From positions 1,612,001-1,676,000 of the forward strand of contig NZ_AP019841.1 in the NCBI RefSeq assembly GCF_007990445.1: DNA of 64,000 bases, given 5' to 3'. Shown in pieces: positions 30,101-36,569 of the stretch; position 1 is the first letter of the stretch, and each line of letters begins with the position of its first letter. Origin of the DNA: Leptotrichia wadei. GTDB lineage: Bacteria > Fusobacteriota > Fusobacteriia > Fusobacteriales > Leptotrichiaceae. The notes under the pieces were generated by a model. The model ran no database searches. It was given only the letters and a program-made list of their open reading frames with translations, and was not told the DNA's origin. The position numbers were made by a program, and so were the translations under genes.

Positions 30101-31000
30101 TCCATCTGTTAATCCTGCATTTCCTACATTTCCTGCTAGATATAAATCAAAGTTTTGAGCTTGAAATTTATTTTCCGGAGCATTTTTAGATGTTAATCTA
30201 AAAGAACTATTAAAGTATAGCAATGCCCCTGTTCTAGGATTAACATTCCTTCTATTTTGTGTTGCTGTGTATCCTTGACTTGTATATCCATATGGTAAAT
30301 CACTTCCATCTACTCCTGAATGCGGTTCTAATGAATTTGTAGTTGGATTGAATCCTGTCCAAAATTTATGTCCTATCCCATTATTAAATCTCGAATTTGC
30401 AGCAATGTGAGTATTATTATTAATTGTAGTGTAAGTATTATTATCAGTTGCAGAATCTACGCTAAACCATCCCAACACTCCATTCTGAAAGGAAAAGTCC
30501 ACAAACGGTTTTGCACTAGGTTGTGGAAGATCTACCTGTACCACAGGCGGATTAGGAGTAGGAATCGTCAAAGTAGCAGGAACTACAGTTGGTATACTCA
30601 AAGGTGCCAATACTGGTGCATTCACATTAACATTTGGTGCAGCAACAGGACTTTTATGTACATCTTTAGGTTTAATTGAGGCATCTATATTTAGACTTGC
30701 CACTGGTTCTTGTTTTTTCTCTGTGCTTGAAATTCCATATCCTTTCTCGTAGCCGAATCTTCCGCTTGTTGTGGCTGATCTTGGGTTTCTTGATTTGCTT
30801 AACAAATCGTAGTTTGAACTCAAGGGAGATATATTTCTCTCGAATCTGTTTTGGCTTCTTTCAAATTTTCCTTCATAAGGATATTTTTCAGATTTATCTC
30901 CTCTTCCTTTGTATGTTCCTCCCCAGTTATTATAAAATCCGTTAATTCCATATTGCCAACTGCTCCAAGGAGATTTGACCACGTGATCTCCTTGCTCCAT
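24155..31000 (-). CDS. Giant autotransporter adhesin-like protein, body separated from its leader by a frameshift
   Basis: Encodes 2281 residues of passenger and beta-barrel beginning MEQGDHVVKSPW, which in the intact neighbour is residue ~91, not the start. No ribosome site precedes this Met. The passenger carries G-N-I-x-G beta-helix repeats and the C-terminus (…GGIGFRAIY) is almost identical to the neighbour's barrel. The missing leader is encoded in another frame at 31009-31275. Restoring one base in the T6 (A6 on the coding strand) at 31024-31029 would give one protein of about 2373 residues. Either off-phase of a phase-variable gene, a pseudogene, or a homopolymer sequencing error. Confidence 0.85.
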   Translation of the reverse strand: MEQGDHVVKSPWSSWQYGINGFYNNWGGTYKGRGDKSEKYPYEGKFERSQNRFERNISPLSSNYDLLSKSRNPRSATTSGRFGYEKGYGISSTEKKQEPVASLNIDASIKPKDVHKSPVAAPNVNVNAPVLAPLSIPTVVPATLTIPTPNPPVVQVDLPQPSAKPFVDFSFQNGVLGWFSVDSATDNNTYTTINNNTHIAANSRFNNGIGHKFWTGFNPTTNSLEPHSGVDGSDLPYGYTSQGYTATQNRRNVNPRTGALLYFNSSFRLTSKNAPENKFQAQNFDLYLAGNVGNAGLTDGNHEGALGIHTVWNGKLSNVNAHLYGKAAFLSLETWWAGKMEFDNTPGKEVKVNIESVPGVAGSGNENTIFLIYPGSYGTVASYNNGAKHQRGGFTGKVNADIKTDKNIVYSVLGNQGSFEIDSSGKYNITGNENIVYSGYGYAPNWNNFVGKGVVQDKHQTGMTPTIKLTEAPIINGDRNIVLLFNDKMDDTSAASMNVYTTNDANWKKSVIGIYQGEIDARARIGNNDATRVVENNIGIYSRSGQRGQETINGQVAKFNTKTDLGAAGSSINYEDDPIHSLQVNNIDITFGKNSKNGVMIAAERGTVIDVAMPNNLHSTVVKDNSGNAMSGKTDSTTVPIMTTPIKDYEGTSLLTASYNDTTNQVATGTVIAYAAGEWKNTDHRMTSSEVQRFEGKGSQINIGQDVVMSARYKDYTPAGSTTKVESFPAAYVAKDSGIITAAGTTDAKGFGSIIAYADNNAKITLDKAVTAVDEWAASDDATKPYLYKNIGGYANKGADGGSTITFGDDVKVRGIGGFSNGAGSVIKFEGTNNEIYSAKEGGLIALDGGKIDFKGGKIDTRKRNSTDDYSGVVPFLANTGSNINFSGNTELTISDGILMPGTAADYAAEDSSNPANAAATAGKKYTGMSNMKIKVEGNGVILRVTDGGTRTDNKWTGPTGLIESVEDDLKINRGNLTIGTGADYKVYYKNGEYSIQRDIDLDNAPIFDKIKFVREKIFIDPGITVSSATGKGMIVGSDAGATSNTQTGYVNEGNVAITGGSASTIALSTSYGEIINKNTITVDNGLGAYGVNGSKLLNDTNGNITISGTGVGMAAFTSANKLQTYGTDAKIANGSLLNTDKTLEVENKGTITVNGNNGIGLYGELNTITGAHPSIEVGKAGTSHGSIRNAGKIVLAGDNSVGIVSKVTPPAGAADPLQFGGPEVKLNGTGSSDIVTTGNDGIGVYADNTKVTFETDYGVEVKDRGTGIFVEGNNPSLNDSKNFELKYTGAPTASAVAFFMNNKSTLPTSSMTNKMNITLNDTVNNTEGLVGILAKGAAGDINNQGNITGNAGYGIISEGVEVRNSGNITLPNPLDAASKKASVGIYVKNGNKITNSGDITIGKYSVGIYGHQVENSGNINVGDAGTGIFSTAGNVDLTAGTINVGTDQAAGIYVNGDNQTVTAHSGANMTIADNSFGIISEKGTGSAGNKIISNIGSINNLGNDTVYIYSNDNRAGAQVTNNTNLTSTGSYNYGVYSAGEVVNNGNINFGSGYGNVGVYSTLGGTATNNASITVGESYFDPISSLNNRYAIGMAAGYTPTAAEIAAGKVGYTGNIVNNGVINVTGKGSIGMYGTGAGTTVYNGTASNRNAVINLNSSETTGIYLDNGAYGYNYGTIKSNGSGLKKVVGVVVKNGSTIENHGNIDITAEDARGILSKGNASGANLGIVKNYGTFNINGVTDSTDATVIGVDAASDLTKTVSGIKIDVPRGSSVGTITVNGNPVIPELATTSAEEFQPMELSKIGMYIDTSNKVYTNPITGLSSLTGLKKADLIVGAEAAQNTTAKYIQVDSKITDPYNATIRANPQIEKWNIYSGSLTWMATVAQNSNDGTIENAYLAKIPYTYWAGNEASPVNPTDTYNFLDGLEQRYGVEALGSRENQLFQKLNGIGNNEEILFYQAMDEMMGHQYANTQMRINATGNMLDKEFRYLKNEWRNPSKQNNKIKVFGMRDQYKTDTAGIIDYTSNAWGVAYVHEDEKIKMGNSSGWYAGAVTNRFKFSDIGHSDEDQTMLKAGVFKTMSPKKDYNGALQWTVAGDVFAGINNMKRKFLVVDDVFQAKSNYHSYGAALKNELGYDIRMSERTHLRPYGMLKMEYGRFNSIKEDSGQMRLEVKGNDYFSVKPEAGVEFKYVQPLAVRTNLTVGLTAAYENELGKVGDVNNEARVRYTNADWFGIRGEKEDRRGNGKFDLNIGVDNTRFGVTVNAGYDTKGSNVRGGIGFRAIY

Positions 31001-31008
31001 TAACTGAA

Positions 31009-31275
31009 TTAATTCCAGATTTGTTTTTTCAAAAGCTTGTTGTTTTCTTCCCTAGTTTTCTGAACTTCTTGATGTATATCCTTAATTGATGTGTGGATTG
31101 CCTGTTTTTGATTATCTATATTTTTATTTGTTTCAGCAGAAAATAAATTATTTGAAATATTCACTACTCCTGTAATCAAAAATGTAATTAATGCAGAATC
31201 TGTATATTTAAAATCTTTACATTTTTTAGCAAAAGCACATAAATCCTTCTTTGCCTTTCTCAAATTATTAGTCAT
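31009..31275 (-). pseudogene. Leader fragment of the second autotransporter (frameshifted)
   Basis: 88 codons beginning MTNNLRKAKKDLCAFAKKC, nearly the same as the N-terminus of the intact autotransporter, ending prematurely at NNKLLKKQIWN. The intact paralogue reads NDKLLKKTNLELIQLMEQG at this place; here the adenine run is one base shorter. The ribosome site GGAGAG precedes the ATG and the promoter is at 31332-31359, so transcription and initiation signals are intact. Confidence 0.85.
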
Positions 31276-31331
31276 CTTTTTTCTCTCCTTTTTTTTGCTT
31301 ATATTTTTATTATTCTGAAAATTTCTTAAAT

Positions 31332-31359
31332 ATTATATCACAAAACAAAAAAAAATCAA
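31332..31359 (-). promoter_or_regulatory. Promoter of the second autotransporter gene
   Basis: Minus strand: TTGATT (31354-31359), 16-nt spacer of mostly T, TATAAT (31332-31337). Confidence 0.6.
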
Positions 31360-31399
31360 CATTTTTTTCATCTCATCTAAAATAATTTTAATTTCAAAA

Positions 31400-31414
31400 T
31401 TATAATAATTATAT
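31400..31414. promoter_or_regulatory. PerR/Fur-box-like operator upstream of dps
   Basis: TTATAATAATTATAT matches the PerR-box consensus TTATAATNATTATAA at 14 of 15 positions. It ends 24 bp before the -35 of the dps promoter. In DNA this AT-rich chance matches occur, so this is a candidate only. Confidence 0.4.
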
Positions 31415-31438
31415 TTTTAAAATAATTATAAAAAGTTG

Positions 31439-31467
31439 TTGACAAATAAATTTATTTTTGATATAAT
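31439..31467 (+). promoter_or_regulatory. Consensus promoter of dps
   Basis: TTGACA (31439-31444), 17-nt spacer, TATAAT (31462-31467): full sigma-70 consensus, 45 nt before the dps start codon. Confidence 0.8.
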
Positions 31468-31511
31468 AAATTTGTAATCAATAAAAATATATAATTTAAG
31501 GAGTGATAAAA

Positions 31512-31949
31512 ATGTCAAAAACAGTTGAAAAATTAAATCTTTATTTAGCAAATTTAAACGTACTATACAGAAAAGTTCAAAATTACCACTGGAATATTGT
31601 TGGTACAGGTTTCTTTTCTGTTCATGCAAAATTGGAAGAATACTATGATGCATTAAATGAACAAATTGATGATGTAGCTGAAAGAATCCTTTCAATCGGT
31701 GGTCGTCCTTTAGGAACATTAAAAGATTACTTAGCAGTTACTACTATTAAAGAAGCTGAAAACAAAGAAATTTCTATTGCTGATGCAGTTACCGACGTAA
31801 AAAAAGAATTTGAAGCAATGCTAAAATTAGTAAAAGAAGTAAAAGAAGCTGCAGATTCAGAAAACGATTACGGAACATCTGCAATGGTTGATGAATATAT
31901 CAGCACTTATGAAAAAGATTTATGGATGTTAAACGCATACTTAAAATAA
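31512..31949 (+). CDS. dps: Dps/ferritin-like DNA-protecting miniferritin
   Basis: A 145-residue Dps protein. It oxidises Fe(II) with hydrogen peroxide and stores iron in a 12-subunit shell, protecting DNA. The ferroxidase signature is visible: YHWNIVGTGFFSVHAKLEEYYD (His, then His, Asp and Glu ligands), followed by the family R-x-L-x-x-G-G-R-P. The ATG at 31512 (MSKTVEK) has AAGGAG 8 nt upstream. Monocistronic, with its own consensus promoter and terminator, and a PerR-box-like sequence upstream; a PerR-like regulator and a ferritin are encoded at 41.4-42.4 kb. Confidence 0.93.
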   Translation: MSKTVEKLNLYLANLNVLYRKVQNYHWNIVGTGFFSVHAKLEEYYDALNEQIDDVAERILSIGGRPLGTLKDYLAVTTIKEAENKEISIADAVTDVKKEFEAMLKLVKEVKEAADSENDYGTSAMVDEYISTYEKDLWMLNAYLK

Positions 31950-32011
31950 ATCTTTAAAAATAGACAAAACTTTACAAAATTATTAAAATTGCCTATTATA
32001 TATACTTTAGG

Positions 32012-32043
32012 GAGAAAGTCTTTTTATAGATTTTCTCTTTTTT
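32012..32043 (+). terminator. Terminator of dps
   Basis: GAGAAAGTCT (32012-32021), loop of six, AGATTTTCTC (32028-32037), then six T; ten pairs with one G-U. Confidence 0.8.
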
Positions 32044-32052
32044 ATTTTCCAG

Positions 32053-32081
32053 TTGCATTTTTCATTAAAAAATGTTATAAT
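32053..32081 (+). promoter_or_regulatory. Promoter of the yifB-like gene
   Basis: TTGCAT (32053-32058), 17-nt spacer, TATAAT (32076-32081), 33 nt before the start codon. Confidence 0.7.
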
Positions 32082-32114
32082 TAATTATTAATTAAAGATT
32101 AAAAGGTGGGAGTT

Positions 32115-33638
32115 ATGGCAATAAGTTTATTTAGCTGCAGTTATTTGGGAGTTGATACCTACGTTGTAGAGGTGGAAGTCGACCTTTCCAGAGGACTGCC
32201 TGTTTTTAATATAGTTGGAATGGGAGATCAAGCCATTTCAGAAAGCAAGGAGCGAATTAGAAGCTGCTTTAAAAATGTGGGATTTGAGTTTCCGGTCAGG
32301 CGTGTGCTAGTAAATTTATCGCCTGCAAATATTAGAAAAAAAGGAAGCCATTTTGATTTAAGCATATTTTTAGGCATCCTTGCCAACACAGGACATATTT
32401 CAAATATAGAAATACTAAAAAAATACCTAATTTTGGGAGAAATTTCCCTAAATGGAAAAATAAAATCAATAAATGGAGCAATAAATGCCACAATCTTAGC
32501 AAAAGAAACCGACTTTAAAGGAGTTATCGTTCCAATGGAAAACTATAACGAAGCAAAGCTGATTTCAGGAGCAGAAATTATTCCAGTTGATGAAATTAGT
32601 GAACTTCTGGACTTTCTAGATGGAAAAATTGATGTGGAAACTTTGTGCAAAAAAGCCGTTGAAATGGATACTTTAAAAATTGAAAAGGATAAGAAGCCAG
32701 AAGAAGCCATTGACTTTTCAGATGTAAAAGGGCAGCTTATGGCAAAAAGAGCTTTAGAAATCGCAGCAGCTGGTGGACACAACGTGTTTCTAATAGGTGA
32801 CCCAGGTTCAGGAAAGTCAATGCTTGCCAAAAGATTTAATACAATTTTGCCTGACATGCTAGAGGAAGAAATAATCGAAACAACCAAAATTTACAGCATT
32901 TCAGGAATGTTAAGCCAAAAAGAGCCGATAATCCGCAAAAGACCATTTAGGGCACCTCATTATTCAGCCACACAAGTTGCACTTGTAGGCGGAGCAAGCA
33001 GAGTCGGAGAAATAACATTAGCACTAAACGGAGTATTTTTTCTGGATGAAATTGGAGAATTTGAGGGAAAAACGCTAGAAGCGCTCCGACAGCCTCTGGA
33101 AGATGGAAAAATTGTCATTTCCAGAGCAAATTTCAGCGTAACTTATCCTGTAAAAAATATCACGATAACGGCTTCAAATCCAACTCCAAGCGGCTACTTT
33201 CCCGATAATCCGCTATGCAGCGACAGTCTGAAAGAAATAAAACGCTATCAAAAAAAATTTTCAGGGCCTCTTCTTGACCGAATGGACCTTTACGTTGAAA
33301 TGCATCAGCTAAAAAAAGATGAAATCTTTGACGAATCCCTTTCAGAAAAATCAAAAGACATCCAAGAAAGAGTAATAAAAGCCAGAGAGATCCAAAAACA
33401 GCGATTTAATTCAAATACGCTAAACAGAGATATGAACAAAAAGCAATTAAACAAATATTGCAAAATTGACAAGGAAAGCCAAGAAATTATGAAGGCCGCC
33501 ATTGATAATTTAAGATTATCAGTCAGAATGTTTGACAAAATATTAAAAATCTCAAGAACAATAGCAGATTTAGATGGGCAAGAAAATATAAAAAAAGAAC
33601 ATTTATTAGAAGCCCTGAATTATCGAAAAAAACAGTAA
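32115..33638 (+). CDS. YifB/ComM family Mg-chelatase-like AAA+ ATPase
   Basis: A 507-residue protein of the YifB/ComM family. The N-terminal ChlI-like domain (1-~160, SCSYLGVDTYVVEVEVDLS) precedes the AAA+ module with Walker A GDPGSGKS at 228-235 and Walker B FFLDEIGEF; a C-terminal Mg-chelatase subunit domain closes the protein. ComM is a hexameric branch-migration helicase used in natural transformation in other Gram-negatives, so a role in DNA uptake/recombination is likely. I start at ATG 32115 behind AAGGTGGGAG; the GTG at 32106 lies inside that site. Confidence 0.93.
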   Translation: MAISLFSCSYLGVDTYVVEVEVDLSRGLPVFNIVGMGDQAISESKERIRSCFKNVGFEFPVRRVLVNLSPANIRKKGSHFDLSIFLGILANTGHISNIEILKKYLILGEISLNGKIKSINGAINATILAKETDFKGVIVPMENYNEAKLISGAEIIPVDEISELLDFLDGKIDVETLCKKAVEMDTLKIEKDKKPEEAIDFSDVKGQLMAKRALEIAAAGGHNVFLIGDPGSGKSMLAKRFNTILPDMLEEEIIETTKIYSISGMLSQKEPIIRKRPFRAPHYSATQVALVGGASRVGEITLALNGVFFLDEIGEFEGKTLEALRQPLEDGKIVISRANFSVTYPVKNITITASNPTPSGYFPDNPLCSDSLKEIKRYQKKFSGPLLDRMDLYVEMHQLKKDEIFDESLSEKSKDIQERVIKAREIQKQRFNSNTLNRDMNKKQLNKYCKIDKESQEIMKAAIDNLRLSVRMFDKILKISRTIADLDGQENIKKEHLLEALNYRKKQ

Positions 33639-33693
33639 TTTTTTATTTGGCAGCAATTTGTTAAAAAAAAACTATTTTATTTACTTATTTAAT

Positions 33694-33720
33694 TACAAGG
33701 GGCTTTGACCCCTTGTTAAA
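33694..33720. repeat. Palindromic intergenic repeat, possible terminator of yifB
   Basis: ACAAGGGG (33695-33702), loop CTTTGA, CCCCTTGT (33709-33716) then TAAAATAAC. A related hairpin is found at 37965-38000 (minus orientation) and partial relatives at 41141 and 46078. It may end yifB transcription, though the T-run is delayed. Confidence 0.55.
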
Positions 33721-33767
33721 ATAACTTTTGCTTTTTTGAAAATTAATTTGAAAATCAATAGACATTT

Positions 33768-34358
33768 TTATTTTTTTTCATTAACTCTTTCCCCAATAAA
33801 ATCAAGCAATTCTTTTCTTCCAGTATTTTTTAAGGAAGAATAAAAAAACACATCTTCATTTTTAAACACAAGTTTTTTCTTAATTTCCTTTAACTGCTTA
33901 AATTTTTCATTATTAGACAATTTATCAGCCTTTGTAAAAATTATATAATATTCAATTCCAAAATGTTCCAGCCACTTTAACATTTCCATATCTTCGCCCG
34001 TTGGGATTCTACGCAAATCCAGCAAAAGAAATACAACTTTTTCACGATCTGACATAAGATAGCCTTCAATTGTTTTTCCCCAGTTTTTCTTTACTGAATC
34101 AGGTACTTTCGCAAACCCATATCCTGGCAAGTCTACAAAATGAATTGCATTATTTATCAAAAAATAATTTATAAGCTGTGTTCTTCCTGGGGTTTTACTT
34201 GTTCTTGCAAGATTTTTTCTCTTTGTAAGAGAATTTATAAGCGAAGACTTTCCAACATTTGATCTTCCAATAAATGAAAATTCTACAACGTTATTAAATT
34301 TTGGATAATCCTTTTCCATAACTGCCGATTTTACAAATTCTGACTTATTTATTTCCAT
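33768..34358 (-). CDS. engB: Ribosome biogenesis GTP-binding protein EngB/YsxC
   Basis: A 196-residue essential-type GTPase for late assembly of the 50S subunit. G1 is GRSNVGKSS at 31-39, the G2 region is SKTPGRTQ, G3 is DLPGYGFAKV, and G4 is TKADK. Length is normal for the family. It is last in the coaE-LCP-engB run, 16 nt after the LCP gene, with the ribosome site AGAGGTG before the ATG. Confidence 0.96.
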   Translation of the reverse strand: MEINKSEFVKSAVMEKDYPKFNNVVEFSFIGRSNVGKSSLINSLTKRKNLARTSKTPGRTQLINYFLINNAIHFVDLPGYGFAKVPDSVKKNWGKTIEGYLMSDREKVVFLLLDLRRIPTGEDMEMLKWLEHFGIEYYIIFTKADKLSNNEKFKQLKEIKKKLVFKNEDVFFYSSLKNTGRKELLDFIGERVNEKK

Positions 34359-34373
34359 ATTTCACCTCTTTTT

Positions 34374-35174
34374 TTAATTTTTAAATTCTTCCCTTGCTTG
34401 TTCCAGCGATGCCTCATCAGGCATAAAATACCAAATTCCGTTTATCATTTTTCCATCTCCAGTAATTTCATATTGATCAATATTTGACTGATGCATAAGA
34501 AATGCTGGCAATACTGACAATGCTTTAATCGGATTTACTGCAATATCCATATGCTGTTTTGAATAATTATATACTTGTGGCACATATTTCCATCCAGATG
34601 GGGCAACTAACTTTTTAGCAATTCCTTGAATAACCTGTCTTTGACGTTCATCACGCTTAAAAGCCGTGTCACTTTTTCTATGTCTTGTATATGCAAGCGC
34701 CATTCTTCCTTGTAAATTATAAACTTGCCCTTGATTAAAGTGAAACACTTCCTGATCAAAATAGTCCTGATTAAACGTATGATTTGAAACAACATTAACT
34801 CCTCCAATTAAAGTCGTTATATTCATAACATCTTCAAATCTAAATCTTACGTGATAATTAATTTTAGTTTCAAGTAAATTTTCCACAGCGTCAATCGTAC
34901 ATTGCACTCCTCCAAAATGGTGTGAATGTGTAATTTTATCCTGCTTATAATTTTCACACGGAATTTCCGCATAAGTATCACGTGGAATTGAAATCATTTT
35001 CACCTGTGCCAAATACGGAACAACTCTTATAACAATAAGCCCGTCACTTCTAGACCCTTCCGTAGGCTGATTAGCATAAGCATCGACTCCTATCACAAGA
35101 ATATTAAACGGTATAGAAAGCCATCCAATAAATGCTATCAGGAATATTCCCAATATTAAAAATATTTTTTTCAT
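34374..35174 (-). CDS. LytR-CpsA-Psr (LCP) family protein
   Basis: A 266-residue membrane-anchored protein with an N-terminal helix (about residues 3-24) and an LCP domain: RSDGLIVIRV, SIPRDTYAEIP, and the Arg-rich RHRKSDTAFKRDERQRQV segment that binds the pyrophosphate lipid head group. LCP proteins transfer lipid-linked glycopolymers to peptidoglycan in Gram-positives; in a bacterium with LPS, what it attaches is unknown. Encoded between coaE and engB with gaps of 36 and 15 nt. Confidence 0.93.
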   Translation of the reverse strand: MKKIFLILGIFLIAFIGWLSIPFNILVIGVDAYANQPTEGSRSDGLIVIRVVPYLAQVKMISIPRDTYAEIPCENYKQDKITHSHHFGGVQCTIDAVENLLETKINYHVRFRFEDVMNITTLIGGVNVVSNHTFNQDYFDQEVFHFNQGQVYNLQGRMALAYTRHRKSDTAFKRDERQRQVIQGIAKKLVAPSGWKYVPQVYNYSKQHMDIAVNPIKALSVLPAFLMHQSNIDQYEITGDGKMINGIWYFMPDEASLEQAREEFKN

Positions 35175-35210
35175 TTTTTTTACCTCTTATGTATTTTAAT
35201 TTTTTTGAAA

Positions 35211-35825
35211 TTACTGTCGTTCTAAACTTTTTAAAAATTTATCAACTTTTTTATTTAAATCATCCATATTTCCATCATTTTCAATGACAAAATCACTTTT
35301 TTCCCTTTTCTCATCCAAAGACATCTGAGAATTTATAATATTCCAGGCTTCTTCTTCACTACGCTTATCCCTTTCCAAAACACGCCTAACTTGCATATCC
35401 CTTTTTGCAGCAACTAGCAGTATATAATCAAATTCCTTTTCCCATTGGACTTCAAAAAGCAGCTGAACTTCCACAAAAATAATTTTATTTTTCTTTTTAT
35501 TTTTTCCCAATTCACATTCCAAAATTTTTTTATGCATAACTTTTAAAATTTCAGGGTGCATAATGGAATTTAAAGCAAGCCTTTTTTTCTTATCGGAAAA
35601 AATAATTTTCCCCAGCTTTTCCCGTGAAATAGTACAATTTCCAGCTTCATCCTCAGCCAGAACTTCTCTTCCAAAATTTTGTACAATTTTTTCCACAACC
35701 GATGAAAATTCAATAACTTCATGTGAAATCACATCCAAATCAATCACAGGAAATCCTCTATCCTTCAAAATCTGGCTAACAGTGCTCTTCCCCGTTCCAA
35801 TCCCTCCTGTAAGTCCGATAACCAT
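35211..35825 (-). CDS. coaE: Dephospho-CoA kinase
   Basis: A 204-residue P-loop kinase for the last step of coenzyme A synthesis (dephospho-CoA + ATP to CoA). The P-loop GLTGGIGTGKST is at residues 4-15, the D-x-D of VIDLDVISHEV follows, and the LID-like RVLERDKRSEEEA segment is present. First gene of the coaE-LCP-engB run; promoter at 35879-35907, divergent from the accB-like operon. Confidence 0.95.
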   Translation of the reverse strand: MVIGLTGGIGTGKSTVSQILKDRGFPVIDLDVISHEVIEFSSVVEKIVQNFGREVLAEDEAGNCTISREKLGKIIFSDKKKRLALNSIMHPEILKVMHKKILECELGKNKKKNKIIFVEVQLLFEVQWEKEFDYILLVAAKRDMQVRRVLERDKRSEEEAWNIINSQMSLDEKREKSDFVIENDGNMDDLNKKVDKFLKSLERQ

Positions 35826-35878
35826 TATTTATTTTCCTTTCCAAAAATAATTTATTTCTACAAAAAAGATTATGATAT

Positions 35879-35907
35879 ATTTTATACCTTTTTTCATTTA
35901 TTTGCAA
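35879..35907 (-). promoter_or_regulatory. Predicted promoter of coaE-LCP-engB
   Basis: Minus strand: TTGCAA (35902-35907), 17-nt spacer, TAAAAT (35879-35884); an overlapping TATAAA with 15-nt spacing is an alternative -10. Confidence 0.5.
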
Positions 35908-35973
35908 TAATTTTTTAAAATAAAAAAACAAGAGACTTCTAACAAATTTATTTTGTTCTAAAAAAAGAAAAAA

Positions 35974-36002
35974 TTGAAAAAATACTTTTAATATGGTAAA
36001 AT
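35974..36002 (+). promoter_or_regulatory. Predicted promoter of the accB-accC-asp23-amaP-nusB operon
   Basis: TTGAAA (35974-35979), 17-nt spacer, TAAAAT (35997-36002); about 70 nt of leader to the ATG at 36078. Confidence 0.55.
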
Positions 36003-36077
36003 TATAATATGAAATTTTAAAAAAATTATAAAAAATTTATTGAAATAAAATATTTAACTCAAAATTAAGGAGGGACT

Positions 36078-36485
36078 ATGGAACTTAAGGATATTCAGGA
36101 ATTAATGAAAGTTCTGAAAAAAGAAGACATAGCAGAACTAAAAGTAAGATACGGAAAAGTAAAACTTACTTTAACAAATTCTGAAAATACAAAAATTGTA
36201 AACACTGCAGCAGCATTGCCTAAAGTTACAAAAGAGAAAAAAATCGCTAAAGCGGTATTGCCAGCGGAAGAAATTGTTAAATCTAGCAATGTAGGTAAAA
36301 TAAAGCTGTTAAGTCCAAAAACTGGAACTTTGGTGAAAAAAGGGCAAATTCTTGCCAAAATTAAAACAATGGGAATTGACAATGATGTAAAGGCTACTGT
36401 GAACGGTACTTTAAAGGAAGTGCTTGTAGCAGATGGCTCAGCAGTTGATTTTGCAAAGGAATTATTTAAAATTGAAGTTAATTAA
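36078..36485 (+). CDS. accB: AccB-like biotin carboxyl carrier protein lacking the biotinyl lysine
   Basis: A 135-residue protein (usual BCCP ~155) with the AccB N-terminus (MELKDIQELMKVLKKEDIAE), a linker, and a short biotinyl/lipoyl-like fold from about residue 73. By position and synteny (accB-accC-asp23-nusB as in B. subtilis) it is AccB. However, where BCCPs read E-A-M-K it reads K-T-M-G (96-99), so Gly99 (codon 36372-36374) replaces the biotin-accepting Lys, and about ten residues of the first hammerhead are absent after PKTGT. It may be a non-biotinylated paralogue or scaffold. Strong AAGGAGGG ribosome site; no frameshift is evident. Confidence 0.8.
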   Translation: MELKDIQELMKVLKKEDIAELKVRYGKVKLTLTNSENTKIVNTAAALPKVTKEKKIAKAVLPAEEIVKSSNVGKIKLLSPKTGTLVKKGQILAKIKTMGIDNDVKATVNGTLKEVLVADGSAVDFAKELFKIEVN

Positions 36486-36569
36486 TAAACTAATTTAGAA
36501 AAAATTTAAATTTAAATAGTTAATAATTTTTTTTAGAAACAGAAAATCTTTTAGGAGGACTGAATATTA

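Noticed and set aside
16929-31000. Long reading frames on the plus strand inside the autotransporter genes
   Set aside because: They are antisense shadows made possible by the repetitive codon pattern; none has a ribosome site or recognisable domain.
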